In this document: positions 21,206-34,513 of the stretch, one piece after another | Numbering within the stretch: the first letter of the stretch is position 1 | Layout: each line of letters begins with the position of its first letter | NCBI GenBank assembly: GCA_911728455.2 | Contig: OU452239.1 | Span: 9,406,328 to 9,470,327 of the forward strand | Length of the DNA: 64,000 bases | From: Marthasterias glacialis | Lineage: Eukaryota > Echinodermata > Asteroidea > Forcipulatida > Asteriidae | Direction: 5' to 3' | The notes under the pieces: model-generated | What the model saw: the letters and a program-made list of their open reading frames with translations, nothing else | Told to the model about the DNA's origin: nothing | Database searches by the model: none | Program-made: the position numbers and the translations under genes

Positions 21206-21221
21206 TCTTAAAAAAAAACGA

Positions 21222-22821
21222 AATTAAAACAAATTGTGCTGAAATTGTAAGATTATAATGATCCTCAGGATTTAGACCACTTTGCTGTAGTAGGCAGCAG
21301 CTATTCGGGACCTTTCCCGAAACCACGACTGTAATTTCCGTCAGCGATTCTAAAATCTCTGACATTCAAACAGAGTCGTAAGGAGCCCGAACCATGATTT
21401 CGAAAAACAAGCGCGCCACCAAGAGTTTAGCTGGAATGTCGTTTTATTTTACTTTTTGACAGACGGATAAGTCTGATTTTCTCTTCACATCCGGAGACTC
21501 ACAATATTGTTTTTTGACTTTCCGAGATTCTCTGTAAATGCGCCTTCGACATTGATTGATAGGTGTCGGACGAGTCTAAAATCACAATAACCAAAAACTC
21601 TTGGTGGCGCCCTATATCGTTAAAACCCTGCGGTGCACCATCGGAATCTATGCGCACTGTTTCGATCAGTACGTTTTACAAATAGCGTGTAATACTTTCT
21701 GTGGGTGAACACAATACCTTTCATAGGTCTTAACTTCCAGATACAGACCATTTAGACCAAAAAATATAGATAAATAAATAAATAAAAAATATATGTATAT
21801 ATAAAAGAAACAACTGAAGCATTATAAATCCACTAGAAGTTACCTGGATTGATTTCAGCCATGGAGTGTTCCATCGGAATCTACGCACACACTTACACCA
21901 ACTTACAACGGTGCATTTCCAAGAATTGCATTAGAATAATTTAATTTCGTGGGCCCTTTATTAATGTAGCTATTAATTCAACAAGAACACAACTGCTTCC
22001 GAATTGCATCCATAACAAAAATGTATTTAAAACTACATGCAAGTTTAAAACAAAACGATGTAGAAAACGTAAACCATGTGACTATACTCAAACTGTTGGG
22101 CATTTATGGTTAGAAATGTGTTTCATTTGCTGGTACGATGAAGTTTTTCGTTCCAAAAAAGAAAAATAAATTAAATAAATAAATAAATAAATAAATAAAC
22201 AAATAAATAAAAATAGGCAAGCAAGTTAGATAATATGACTTACTTTGTGCAAAGAATCACGCGGTACGTTATGCCAATAACTTTTGGTACGAGGTAGCTG
22301 GCTTTACCACTAACTTTGTTTGCATAATAAACCTTACAGTGCGTTTTGAATTTTTTTACCCACTCTGCTTACTTTTCAGAGTTCAACCAAAGCCAAAAGG
22401 CAAAACGTGCAAAAAAGTGTACCGAACTGTTGTGATTTTTTTAATAAAGCGGTCAATAAAGACCTGATAAAAGCTCAAATTTATTTTTCTTCTGGTTGCG
22501 TGGCGAAAGCATTTGTCGACAGAAAGCTTCGCCACTAGCTCGTAATACCGTGCTTCACAATTTAAAGTGTCAACTTGTTTTTTGTTTTGTTTTATTTTTG
22601 TTGTTTGTGAGTCAAAAGTCACTTCAAGTTCGCATCTGCGTCCAGACAGAGCTGATTTGAAAATCGTTAAAGAAACCGTTAACAATAATAGAAATATCCA
22701 GCTTTGTCTGTAAACGGCTTCCAAGAAACTGACGAACATTGCAGCTTTGTTTAAGCTAATAATGCGTGGTTGTTGATCGACTGTTTGTAATTAACCGCAA
22801 GTACAATATTGACATTCTTAC
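21222..22821. other. Gene A intron 1 (most of it)
   Basis: AT-rich intron sequence with AAAT-type simple repeats near 21765-21800 and 22165-22210. Two other donor-like sites on the minus strand (near 21845 and 22243) have no TATA box at a suitable distance and are weaker first-exon candidates. Confidence 0.45.
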
Positions 22822-22890
22822 CTGGTATTGGCTTGATGTACGCAAACAAGACGAGAGACACTTATTAGAATCAGCAAGACGGTATGCGCT
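22822..22890 (-). other. Gene A predicted non-coding exon 1
   Basis: A strong donor (ACCAG|GTAAGAATG, exon end 22822) lies 98 bases after a TATA box at 22920. The transcription start is estimated near 22890 from the usual TATA distance. The 1615-base intron 1 would join it to exon 2 at 21206. Genes B and C have the same arrangement, which is the main support. Confidence 0.55.
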
Positions 22891-22912
22891 AAAAATCACA
22901 ACATTACCTGAG

Positions 22913-22920
22913 TTTTATAC
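22913..22920 (-). promoter_or_regulatory. Gene A TATA box (with upstream CCAAT)
   Basis: GTATAAAA on the minus strand, about 30 bases before the estimated start of exon 1. A CCAAT element lies further upstream at 23001-23005 (minus strand) in a locally GC-rich stretch. Confidence 0.55.
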
Positions 22921-22921
22921 A

Positions 22922-24631
22922 TTTCCGTCACCCACGCCTTGGCTGCTGCCGGCGGTGGACCGCAACGGTCGCGGTGTAAAAGCCACGATTCGGTACCTTA
23001 ATTGGCTCGCAGCAGTGGCTTCGCGTCACACCCTGGCAAACACTTCCTCTATCAATGTTTGAGAATATGAAAAACAACGCCCCCTGTTAAATTTGAAGCC
23101 TACGTCCTTCTTCTCCAGTAATCAGATGGAATCAATTTATTAACGCCAATTTCTGCATGCTGAGTTGTTGTGTTCATTATTAGATCTATCACAACTACAT
23201 GTTATTCCGGACTGTTAAAGGTAGAGTGCAGATATTGATGCATGAACAAAACTAAGTTTAACTTTTTGAAATAATGTGAGATATAAATTTGGAGAGGTAT
23301 TATATTTATGGGCGACCCCTTTCGGGTAAACTGTTTCAAGTGCAAAGTTTATGATGTTCTCATTTTTTTCAAACGAGGATAATTAAATATTACTGATTAA
23401 AAATATGATCGTGTACGTTTTTGTTTTATTTTATTTTTCATTTTTCTTGTTGCTTTGTACTATAATATTCTTCTTATTTATTGCTTCTTTTTTTATTTAA
23501 ACATGACATTTCTATTTAAGATACCGTATTATTTTCAGATAAGTTATTATTTGTATTTTTTCGTTGATATAATAAGTATTTCACACCAACAGTGCGAGTG
23601 CCAACAAAGTGGCGAATAAATTACTTGGGAACCAGATGATGATGCACAGATGTTCAGCATATTTTATACTAGAGGAAAAATCAAAAATGGATAATGCCCA
23701 AATCAGGTCACTATAGAGTGAAAATCCAAACACGAAAGGCTCTTGGGCAGGATTCGAACCGAGGTCAACAGAGTAAAAGGTAGGGAAAAAATCCACTTAG
23801 CTAACCTGATTTGAAAAAAAACTAGGAGGTACCGATCGCCGGAAGACATATGTATAGTTAGTGATTGGCAGAAAAGGAAACTGTCAGTTTTAATATGCAA
23901 AAATAAGTTTATTGGAATAATAAATGGTTCTGGTATACTCGTCCAAACTTTAAATAAAAAGAAGTAAAAAGAACCACCATTTTAATTAAGTTTTCCACAA
24001 ATTATTAAACACTTCTTGAGAACTGTTGTAAGCAAACGCTTCATCGCCTCTTTAAAAAATGGCGGGTCTTCGAAAGTGACATTTAAAGCATTGAAAACTT
24101 GATTATGATTCGGGGTGAAATGCGTCTGGCTATTTTACGAGTTTCCCTTCATGCTGGGCTGAAGAAATCATAGACACTGAAAATTGGGTCATTTATTTTG
24201 TGTCTTTATCACAGTGTCAAAAAGTGTAATTACCTTGGAAATTGGTAAGGATACAGTATGGTTTCCTAAGGCTGAAGCTAAAATGGGCAACTGATTGTAA
24301 TATATTGTCGTATTTTTGTCATAGTGACGAATCGGCAAATAACAAGTTTTGAGTTCAAATCCATTTTTATGTTGATCAACTTTTTACTTTTACTTTTCGC
24401 AGTTCATTAAATAGAAAAAAAACTTAAGATTTGTGTATCTGTGTGTTAAAGGATATTGTCTTGTCGTGTAATATATTTTTGAAAAATAAAGACACTGTTC
24501 AAATATTCTCAGCAATTTTTGACATAAATATGACCTCAAACGTTTCAAACAGCCCCAAACACAAACAAGCCTACACAATTTTAAGCAATGACACTTTTTC
24601 TGAAAAGTCAAACTTGTCTATACACTGTTTT

Positions 24632-24662
<31 letters not shown>

Positions 24663-25490
24663 GTAATAAAAAAAATAATAATAAAAGTTTTATTTCTCCG
24701 CTCAGAAGATTCTGCGTACGTTTTACAGTTGAAATTTCAATAAAAAAATGTCAGTGCAGTTTTCCTTAGGCAGTTTTCTGAAAGCACATCAAGAACTCTG
24801 GGCCAACTTATGGAAATAGAATCAAATCTATGTCTTGTTAACAATTATTTAATTCGATTGGACGATAAGTCTTTTCACAGATGCTGTATTATTTTCATTA
24901 ATAACTCCTCACGCTGGAGTGATATTTTGATATGTTATACGCCAATCTTTTATGGGCAATTAAACTAGCGAACGAAATCACACATTGTAGAGATTCAAAT
25001 TGTCTTTATAAAAATAAAATGAAGTATTTTTGATTGAAAAGTGTGACATTACGCACAGCTCGGACAGATTGAATTGGCTTTGGCATGAGATTTTATTTGT
25101 TTACTCCTTAATTTTATTATGATTTACAAAACACATCTAATTGATTAATTTCTTCCATCGGGATGAGAACTTTGTCAATAAATATTATTTAAATTGAGAG
25201 CCATTTTAAAACTGATATTAACCAAGAATCATGTAGTTCAGCCCTAAGGTTGCTAGGTCAATTTTTTGGGCCGATTTGAGCCACAAAGTTCAATTTAAAC
25301 TTCAAATAGTTTAGACTTGAAACCGTAACAAGCTTTCTTTTAATGTATTTAACTAACAAATCCGCCAATGATTATTGGTAGTTTATTAAAAATTAAAGAT
25401 GAATTATTGTTTTGTCAGGATCCCGCCATATCTCACGTCCATTCAGCCGCGTACTTTTTTTGCACTTCATTCCACGGCTAAAGCAATTTT
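22922..25490. other. Non-coding stretch upstream of gene A
   Basis: Apart from the promoter area of gene A and the tRNA-like segment at 23735-23815 I see no gene. A short AT microsatellite lies near 24634-24690. The remainder is AT-rich. Confidence 0.4.
23735..23815 (-). mobile_element. tRNA-derived SINE head, minus orientation
   Basis: Read on the minus strand it gives GGTTAGCTAAGTGG and later GACCTCGGTTCGAATCCTGC, that is box A-like and box B-like blocks at tRNA spacing. The arms do not pair well enough for a working tRNA. Related heads occur at 26980-27065 and 56650-56730. Confidence 0.55.
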
Positions 25491-25494
25491 TTTT

Positions 25495-25740
25495 TATAAG
25501 TAGTGGCTTAGCTAAATGGGGGGACACGTGTCCCCATTTGATGTTAGTACCCCCCCCCAGGTGCTTCCCCCTCCCCCATTTGAAATGTGGATTTTTTGAG
25601 ATTAAAAATTACCAGAATAAAATGTTACATTTTATAAGATTTTATGTAGTAGTTTCAATGTTTTTAAAACTTATTCTTTCTTACAGGAAGACAATATATT
25701 TGTTTTTACCTCAACGTCAGATCATATCAAAAAATAAATA
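25495..25740. repeat. Dispersed repeat with AGTGGC ends and C/G runs
   Basis: The start AGTAGTGGCTTAGCTAAATG with G and C runs, and the interior AATTACCAGAATAAAATG, match (inverted) the repeat at 37716-38053, whose interior reads CATTTTATTCTGGTAATTTT. An old interspersed element without coding capacity. Confidence 0.55.
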
Positions 25741-26880
25741 AAAAAATTAAAACAATAGTAAATGACATAAAAAGAGCGCTTATGAGGTTTTAGAAAAATA
25801 TATTTGAGGCTGTTGAGTTCAACCAATCCTACCGCACGGGGCCAACGGCTTAACGTCCACAGGAAACTTTTAAAAAACTTAACTACGGAAGGCCATTACT
25901 GTCAATCGAACGTCACATGGATGCCAGTATCCCTTTGACCCGTCAACGGCGCATAATTGCGTTGTGCCGTCGCATTGTCGCGTCGTCGAGCAGCGGCAAT
26001 GTGTGACGGCACGACGCGACAGTACGACGTCCCTACCAGCAGTATAAAAAACTACGCGACGGCCCTCTAACGATACAACAACTATTTCGTTACTTTTTTA
26101 GCGATCAACTTTTTTTACTTTTTGGTTGGTGTCGCGCACATGGCCAATGTATTATTCGGTTCGGTTCAGCGCGCGTACCAGCCGTTTCGAAATTGCAAAC
26201 GCAATCTCACGAAACCAAACCGATGCAATGGTGATACCGAAGCCTATCTTTATCCTTAATATATACAATTGAGCTATACGTAAATAAATGATGGATGCAG
26301 ACAAGTGACCAGCGTAAATTGGGAATATATATTAATTAGGAAGCTGTGTCGCCATTAATTATGACAACCATTGAATTGTTTAAGCTTTTTAAAGGTATGA
26401 AATTACTTGTCATTAAATAAAACAAATTAATGATATCTTTTTTAATCTGTAAATTCTGTGCCATCTTCAAGCCATTATCAAATATCCTGAATACTTCCGT
26501 CTGCAGTACTGAACCCTGCGTGGCACGACTGTGGAAGAACCTCCACACAAAAATGAATATTCATGATTGTTCTGCCACGTGGCCCCACGTCACCTTTGTC
26601 TAGATACTCCTTCGCTGCCATTGGTTAATATTAGGTTTGCAGCACCAGGTTGGGTACAAGTTTGTACACCCTTTATTTGACCTGGGGCCAAAAGCACTAA
26701 GTTTCATCATAACACGAGTTGTCAGTATTGCTACAGTAATTTGTATTGCGACATCACACTTTGCTTAGCAACTAAGATTGATTTGCAGTTAAGATCAATC
26801 TTAGCTCTTTGTGAAATCGAGCCCTGGTAAGGCTTGCTATGCGCTAATATCACTGCATGGAGATTATGCCTTTGTATTAT
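25741..26880. other. Non-coding stretch
   Basis: No gene is visible. Around 25930-26030 there is a GC-rich block full of GCGTCG/CGACGC words with partial inverted symmetry (CGTCGCATTGTCGCGTCG against CGACGCGACAGTACGACG). The rest is AT-rich. Confidence 0.4.
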
Positions 26881-27070
26881 TTTTTGTCTGATAATGAAAC
26901 TGAGGAACCCTGAAGATAGCTGTTGAAGACTGAGGGAAACCCACGCAATCAGGTGGGGACTAACAACTTAATGCACATGCAAAGCTTCGGTGTGAAGCGG
27001 GATTCGAACCAGGTCCACAGAGGTCAAAGGTAGTTTAAACAAACCACTCGGTCAGCCTGAATGCCTAGTG
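26881..27070 (-). mobile_element. tRNA-derived SINE, copy 1 of a two-copy type
   Basis: On the minus strand a tRNA-like head ends GGTTCGAATCCCGCTTCAC. The plus-strand phrase GGGAAACCCACGCAATCAG and a TGCACATG follow-on recur at 56605-56660, where the same head type is present. Non-coding. Confidence 0.6.
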
Positions 27071-27149
27071 TATTGAAAGAAGCTTGCCCATCCCAAAACC
27101 ATTGACGTATTTCCACCTTAAAACAAAATGTTATGCGAACAAAGAAAAA

Positions 27150-27240
27150 CAATACTGGAACAGGATTTGAACCTGCGATCTCCAGATTTTACCTGCCGGT
27201 GCAGATTTACCCTATCAACTAAGCTACCTGGTCCTATGTT
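27150..27240 (-). mobile_element. tRNA-like sequence or SINE head
   Basis: The minus strand reads GGACCAGGTAGCTTAGTTGA and later CGCAGGTTCAAATCCTGTTCC. The outer seven bases pair 6 of 7 (GGACCAG with CTGTTCC) and box A and box B are good. The middle is not a normal anticodon arm, so I call a SINE head rather than a tRNA gene. Confidence 0.5.
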
Positions 27241-28604
27241 CCGCAACCACAGGGTTAGATAGCTCAGTTTGTTCACCCATTGCTTTCCATTTATCCAGTA
27301 AGCTTCCTTGCGGTTAAGTACTTGATATTTAAATGAAAATCTCAAAAATTTAATAGAAACTTAACAAATCTTCATATCTGAAAGTGAACTGTCAGAAATA
27401 TTTCTGTTAAGCATCCATTACACTTACATTAGGTGTTAAATAATGTCTGAGTTAAAATTGTTGTATACTAAGTACGCAGTTAATTAAGTCGACGTCAATG
27501 TTATTTTCTTTGAGGTCCTATAGGGATAAATGTCTTTAATTTCCCAATTATTGGCTCGTAGAGTGATTAGCAGACTTTCCATTATCAGTGACAACTCAAG
27601 CAAGACCGGCTTCATCTATCAGCAGGCGGTGGACATGGACGTTGTCAATAACAGGTAGACTCGCTGCGTTGTCACTCAACCGTTGACGCGACCAGAGTGT
27701 TTGTGTGCCACGCTCGGGCGGACACGGAGTGGTGTCCTCTCAAGCATTAAACGTTGGGGGCACAGATAAAACGTAGGATCATTTACTGCATTAGTATTTC
27801 CCACTCAGGACTGCAAAGAAAATAACATTGAAGTCAACTTAATTAACTGCGTACTGTTGTCTTTTTAGTCTACAACAATTTAACTCAGACATTTAACACC
27901 TAATGGATGATTAACAGAAACATTCCTGACGATGACTAGAGCAGGCTAGTGGAAACGTGAGACCAATATTGATGACTCACTCCGCGGCAGTGAAGTAAAT
28001 CACGAGAAGTTCCCTTGATCTACCAAGCGAAAGTAGTAGTAGTAGTCCCGGCCGAGTTCTTACCTCCCCAGGTAGTATACTTAATACGCAGAACAGTTCT
28101 TTTCAGAACTAAGTTTTCCCCCCGAATTCCGAAATCTACTCCGCGGGTAGTAGAATAATAACAGGACAAGTTCTCACAAGAACAATCTACTGTATATAGC
28201 TAAGTAGATATAATCACAGTTACCTTAAACCAAATATAATATGTCATTTCCTACTCGATTCCCAATAAATGAAGTTATTATTCGTGTAATATTTTCACAG
28301 TTATCAATTTCAAGGTTGCATTATAAAGTAAACTGTATTTTGATACCTTGCGTTTATGAATTATCAAAGCCACCTAACAACCCAGACAGGGTGTTTGTCT
28401 GTTTGTTTATTTGTTCGTTTGTTTTTTATGTCAACTCAGACAACACGATGCACCCTCACGATTTACCTGACAATATAGACTTCAACTTCACTTCAACACT
28501 TCAATTTATACACGTAGTTGGCACGACCTTAATTTTGACCTATATAGCGGCCGCTAATGACATTGGTGGTAAAAGCTTTCTACGGCCACCGTGGTGTCTG
28601 TCAT
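27241..28604. other. Non-coding stretch
   Basis: No gene is supported. Around 28030-28190 there are repeated GTAGTA/TACT words and AAGTTCT palindromic phrases. The frame at 28241-28606 shows no domain. Confidence 0.4.
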
Positions 28605-28752
28605 AAGGCCGTTCTCGAAACCACGGCTTGGGCCTTGGGCTTAGGCTCCGTCATGTATTTTGAGAACTTGCACTCTCATACGGGGCTTCAACTAGGCGAA
28701 CGAAGCCCCAACCGGAGCCCATAGCCCGACCCGTGGTTTCGAAAATGGCCTT
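28605..28752. mobile_element. TTAA-type MITE, copy 1
   Basis: Ends AAGGCCGTTCTCGAAACCAC and GTGGTTTCGAAAATGGCCTT are inverted copies, with the site ATAA at the left (decayed TTAA) and TTAA at the right. Inner GGCTTGGGC / GCCCGACCC also pair. A second copy, in the other orientation, is at 59459-59610. Confidence 0.75.
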
Positions 28753-29181
28753 AAATTGAACTAGAGAATGTAATATTGATTGCATCCCGTCGTTCTTTAA
28801 AAAAAAAGAAATATCTGTGCTATTGGTGTCACTGCGGTTTCCCCTTTAGTCTAGACGGGCGATTTGGTTTCCGATTAAAGTCCAATTTCGTAGACTCGTG
28901 TCTACTAAGTGGAGGTCTTCCATAGGTTCCCAGTCCTCTAAGATTTATTCATCACTGACACAACTCAATGATTACAGACTCCAGTTCCTCATCCCCGGCT
29001 TCATGCATCGGCAAGTCTGCTCTCACCGCAGTGTCGAAGAGTAGGAATATTTTATAGCCATATGGCATAACTATTACCAAGCCTTTGGGGTCTGCCGCCC
29101 CCTTGTGCTGAGTTTGGTTTAGCCATACGCTGTTAGAAAAGTCATAATAGCATTTGCAAAGTCACAGCTGTAGTTCAATCG

Positions 29182-30680
29182 AGTCTAAGATGGTATCATT
29201 GAGTCTTTATGGTGGGTCTCAGATTGTATTTCTTAGTCTCAGGTGGTAAAATTGAGTCACAGGTCGTACTATTGAGTATTAAGAGGTGATATTAATTCCC
29301 AGATGGTATCATTGAGTCTTACATGGTCTCAAATGGTGAGTGATAGGTCGTACTAGTGAGTGATAAGAGGTAATATTAATTCTCACATGGTATTGTTGAG
29401 TCTTACATGGTTTTATTGGTTCTCAGCTTATTGAGTCTGAGACGATATCTAGAGTCTCAGATGGTTTTATTGAGTCTTACATTGTATTATTGAGTCTCAG
29501 GTGGTAATATTAGATCCCAGATGGTACCATTGAGTCTTACATGGTTTTATTGGTTCTCAGCTTATTGAGTCTGAGACGATATCTTGAGTCTCAGATGGTT
29601 TTTATTGAGATTCACATTGTATTATTGAGTCTCAGGTGGTAATATTAGATCCCAGATGGTACCATTGAGTCTTCTAGATCCCAGATGGTACCATTGAGTC
29701 TTCTAGATCCCAGATGGTACCATTGAGTCTTCTTGATCCCAGATGGTACCATTGAGTCTTCTAGATCCCAGATGGTACCATTGAGTCTTCTAGATCCCAG
29801 ATGGTACCATTGAGTCTTCTAGATCCCAGATGGTACCATTGAGTCTTCTAGATCCCAGATGGTACCATTGAGTCTTCTAGATCCCAGATGGTACCATTGA
29901 GTCTTCTAGATCCCAGATGGTACCATTGAGTCTTCTAGATCCCAGATGGTACCATTGAGTCTTCTAGATCCCAGATGGTACCATTGAGTCTTCTAGATCC
30001 CAGATGGTACCATTGAGTCTTCTAGATCCCAGATGGTACCATTGAGTCTTCTAGATCCCAGATGGTACCATTGAGTCTTCTAGATCCCAGATGGTATCAT
30101 TGAGTCTTCTAGATCCCAGATGGTACCATTGAGTCTTCTAGATCCCAGATGGTACCATTGAGTCTTCTAGATCCCAGATGGTACCATTGAGTCTTCTAGA
30201 TCCCAGATGGTACCATTGAGTCTTCTAGATCCCAGATGGTACCATTGAGTCTTCTAGATCCCAGATGGTACCATTGAGTCTTCTAGATCCCAGATGGTAC
30301 CATTGAGTCTTCTAGATCCCAGATGGTACCATTGAGTCTTCTAGATCCCAGATGGTACCATTGAGTCTTCTAGATCCCAGATGGTACCATTGAGTCTTCT
30401 AGATCCCAGATGGTACCATTGAGTCTTCTATGAATTTTAAGGCTCATTTTATGTTTTGTAGTGAATTTCAGGTGGTGTAATTAAGTCCCGATTTGTATCA
30501 TTGAGTCTTACTTGATTTGATTGAATTCCACATTAGTCTATTGAGTTTCGGGTTGTAGTATTCATTCCCAGATGGTTGCGTTGAATCCTCTGTGGTACTA
30601 TTGAGTCTCAGTTAGCGTTATTGAGTCCAAGTGGTATCATGAAATCCCAGATTAGAGTCTCACATGGTTTTATTGCGTAG
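29182..30680. repeat. Minisatellite: 27 near-identical 29-bp units inside a degenerate array
   Basis: From 29647 to 30430 a 29-bp unit (AGATCCCAGATGGTACCATT plus GAGTCTTCT) repeats 27 times with only one or two substitutions seen (TTGATC near 29733, GGTATC near 30092). The flanks 29182-29646 and 30431-30680 hold much older variants of the same ATTGAGTCTnAnATGGT theme. The inner block therefore expanded recently from one unit. Non-coding. Confidence 0.95.
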
Positions 30681-30685
30681 ACAGC

Positions 30686-30805
30686 TTAGCGAATTGCATG
30701 AGGGGCATGCTGGTCTACTCAGTGACGAAATGTGTCAATGACTAGACCAGCATGCACCCCATTGCATGGCCAACGCGAGCGTAAAAAGTATTTGAGAAGT
30801 TGTCT
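30686..30805. repeat. Foldback repeat, second copy of the GACCAGCATGC family
   Basis: GGCATGCTGGTCTA and TAGACCAGCATGC face each other across about 30 bases, and the right flank (CCAACGCGAGCGTAAAAAGT) matches the 19795-19915 copy. Confidence 0.6.
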
Positions 30806-31118
30806 ATGGTGTTGCTGAGTGATATGTTGCGTTTCAGATGGTTTTCTCGAGTCTTACATTAGCATTATTGACTTTCGAACTTCAAAGTGATGACGTTTGA
30901 TGTTAGGGGCTAGAGAAGTAGAAGCAGTGGGGTGTAGCCCGAACATCTGACGTCACACTTTGAGGCTCGTGAATTCTCACGGACAAAGACAGGCGCCCAG
31001 TCTAGTAGTGGGTATCGACATTCCTCTACAGAGGGCTCTTTCCGTTACCAATTTCTTTGCCCCCCCCTTTTTTTAAGGAAGAAACTAATATTTTAACTCG
31101 GAGTGCACAACAAGTTCA

Positions 31119-31290
31119 TTATAGAGAGGTAGCATGACCCCGGGAAGAGTTCGTTTCGCAGCCATGTTGGGTACAGCCATGTACAAACTCAATGGCTGAC
31201 GCGTCGTCTGCTGAATGATTTCCAGCGCCTGTTTGTGCACGCAGCATTAGAAACTGGTCTCTGGTGACGTCACGTGAAACCTCTCTATTG
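31119..31290. repeat. Weak foldback with TAGAGAGGT ends
   Basis: TATAGAGAGGTAGCATGACC at the left is loosely inverted at the right (TGACGTCACGTGAAACCTCTCTA). The minus-strand open frame here is a by-product of the repeat and has no domain. Confidence 0.4.
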
Positions 31291-32160
31291 CCCATGTACC
31301 CTACGTTTATATCTACACCGCCCTCTATTGACATCTTCCTGAAACCGGTGTGCGCAATTTTCATTATATTCGGTTAAGGTGTCATGAAAATTCACATAAT
31401 TCAAAATTAATGTAACCCGTGATATCACTCCTAAACCAAATCGTTGTATCGTGACGTCAGAGGTCCTTTCACCTTGGTGTCAGGGATCCTTTCCTTTGAA
31501 AGTTTTAAAGTGTATAAGTAAAAATCTTGTAATTTCAAATACAAATGTGAACCGCAAAGACTATTGGGAATTGTTTTCCCATCAAATTTTAGTCATACAA
31601 AACATCAGTCAAGAAAACTAAATTGTACTCCCCATCTCGGGCTTGAAAAAAGGGCATTTTCAGTTTTAATTTCAAACGGTAATGCATTGACTCTTTATTA
31701 TTAAACATTATTGAAACACAAGAACTAAAGGGCGTAGAATATCAAAAGGTAATGTAATTCTAATCACAAGAACAACACATAATTGGTAACCCCCTCAACA
31801 TTGACCGCATGAATCATTAATTTCTTTTTGTTTGAAAGAATTAAGTATACATATTATGTTGAGGTTCGTTTTTACCCCAAACAATTTATCGACGTGTCAT
31901 TTCTGAAAATTCTAAAGCCTTTGGCATAACCCATTCAGCAGTCCCACAAATACAAGTTAACAGTATAGTTTAATAGTCTATAAAAACAGGAGCCCGTCAT
32001 ATGACAGAGATTTATAACAACACATAACAATATGGCGACTTACTGACTAATGAGAACGCAATAAAATATGCAGACATACAAGTCGTAGACAGAACAACTA
32101 CACAATGGATATTTATGGCAGTGGTCTCGTGTACATAATCAAATACGCACGTAAAGATAC
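31291..32160. other. Non-coding stretch
   Basis: I see no gene, RNA or clear repeat; AT-rich. Confidence 0.4.
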
Positions 32161-32722
32161 GGTCCCAATTTCATAAAGCTCAATTTCATAATGATGACAG
32201 ATAACCACATTTTTGTGATTTTTAATATAGCAGAAAAAACAGGCAGGCGTAAGCAAAAGTGTGTGTCGCAAACGATCGAGGTTGGATAGTTTGTATGCAA
32301 GACGTTCACAAAGGAGTTCTCTATAAATGTAAAACAGTGAACATTCACTCTCTCGCCAGAGTTGTGTAAGTTTGGCTCTTTTGAGAGTGAAAGTCACCGT
32401 GAGTCACCCTTTTTGAGTGAAATTGGAGCAAACTTAACTTTGTTTCAAGTTGAAAATACCCGTCTTTCACTCTAAAAAGAGTTGTCCGCATGTGTCTTTG
32501 TAAGAGTGGTACGGCTGACAAAACGAGTGGTTTTACAACCTTTTACATCTAGAGAGTTGAACTGTTGCGTCACTTATCTGCTTACAAGAACCGCTTGTAT
32601 GTTAGCGTGCATTTTACGTTGCTTACTCTTAGCAGTGTTTATGAGAAATAGAAACTGTGTTAAGGACTGCTCGGTGAGCATAAAACGTCTTGCTTTATAA
32701 CCGGCTTTATGAAATTGGGACA
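32161..32722. mobile_element. Foldback element with CCCAATTTCATAAAGC ends
   Basis: GGTCCCAATTTCATAAAGC at the left is matched by GGCTTTATGAAATTGGGAC at the right, 562 bp apart. Near 32375-32480 an inner set of TTTGAGAGTGAAAGT and TCACTCTAAAAAGAGTT phrases forms further inverted pairs. Non-coding. Confidence 0.65.
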
Positions 32723-33404
32723 TGATACATGATTGGCACTGATAAAGAGAAAGTTCTGAAAGATTTTTAAAAGCTATACTTTTTTATAAACTTTGTAATG
32801 GGGGATATTTTAGTATAACATACTTGTACGTACGCAATGACATTTCTAACCCTCAGGTTTCTCATTTCGATTTTCCATAAAATAAAACAAATGCATTTAC
32901 GAACACGCACAAAAACCCTAAAGGAACATAAGCACTTTCTTGACTGTATACACGCCTATTTTGATTAAATGTTCACACAGGTTGTTGTCTAATGGTAATG
33001 TTTAAACAAAATATCAGAGGCTGGATTAGAATGACTTTTCTGTTCCAAAAACCAATGATGAATATTATTAGATTTAACAAAAGATGTTAACATGGACGAT
33101 GAAATGCTTCACTTGGAAGAGACTTTCCCAATTACAGTCAACAGAATAATTAGTTCAGTGGCGCAAACTTTTGCCGAGCCAAACGGAGTTTCGATGATGC
33201 TGCACCAAATGATTAAACAAAAGTCACAACGATAAACGTGCAACACTGCTAAGATGCTAACATTTATTTCGATCGCAAAATAAATTTTTTTTGGCTATTA
33301 TTTAATTTAAAAAGTCATATTTGGAATGATTAAAAAGGTAGGCACTTCCCTCCTATGTTTTGAATGCTAGTTGATGTCCATGCGTCGTCAATATGAGACT
33401 TCGG
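32723..33404. other. Non-coding stretch
   Basis: Nothing recognisable; AT-rich. Confidence 0.35.
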
Positions 33405-33545
33405 TAACGCTAGATGGCAGCAGACTTCAGGTAAATCCGTTGTTCACAAAATACTCCGCGCATGCCCGGAACTAAACGTAAATAAAGGTAACATCGGGTA
33501 TGTATGCAGCCTGCCACCTAGTGTCTCAAGGTCTCCAATTGTACG
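33405..33545. mobile_element. MITE family 2 (GGCAGCAGACTT), diverged copy
   Basis: CTAGATGGCAGCAGACTTCA at the left and GCAGCCTGCCACCTAGTG at the right are imperfect inverted copies of the ends seen at 38366-38522. Confidence 0.55.
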
Positions 33546-34171
33546 AAGAAAAAACCCGCACAGTTCTGAGGGGCCTCACAGTGACGTCTTTAGTATGTCA
33601 TCAGTGCTTTGAAGACTCGGGACAAACTTGAATAACTTTTAAGTTGCTCACAAATCACAACAAATGCATCAACCAGTCAGCTCTGCAAATTTAGACATAA
33701 ATAAAAGATGAAGTGCTTTAAAGATTTATTAAAAAAAATGTTATTGCTTTAAAAATGCATTGTGTTAAAACCCTTGCACTACATTGGTAATTGTAAAAGA
33801 TCAGTCTTATTTGGCACTTGACATGACCCAACATATGCATGAAGTAAAAAGCCTGCGAAAATGTAGGCTCATCGGAGTCACAAGAAAATAGTACAAAATT
33901 ATATATATAATAATATGTTTTCACTATTTTAGAACATACATTTTTGGTCTCGCAAGATCAAAACTAATTGTTTTACTCATTTCTCAAAAATAATAGCATT
34001 TCAGGCAAAACTATTTCAAGGGAAGTTTCCACTTTGCCATCTTTATACCATGTAACTTATGTGCTAATCTTTAGGTATGTAATTTTTTTATAATCTTATT
34101 GCGCACACCCTTTGTAAATCGAGTAGCATTTCGGTTTCATAATCACTAAATACCGGGATCATCATCATCTA

Positions 34172-34415
<244 letters not shown>

Positions 34416-34513
34416 TGTACACAGATAGTCAGGTTTGTAATTTACTATAAGACAGAGTGTAAGTACATGTTGATGTTTAGTAACTTTAAGAAGCATAATA
34501 GGCCAAACTGACC

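Noticed and set aside
22766-23062. 98-residue plus-strand frame
   Set aside because: It overlaps the predicted promoter and first exon of gene A, starts weakly and shows no domain.
27150-27240. Functional tRNA gene on the minus strand
   Set aside because: The acceptor stem nearly pairs, but no regular anticodon arm can be drawn.
29647-30430. CRISPR-like array
   Set aside because: The 29-bp units are directly contiguous with no unique spacers and the context is eukaryotic; it is a minisatellite.
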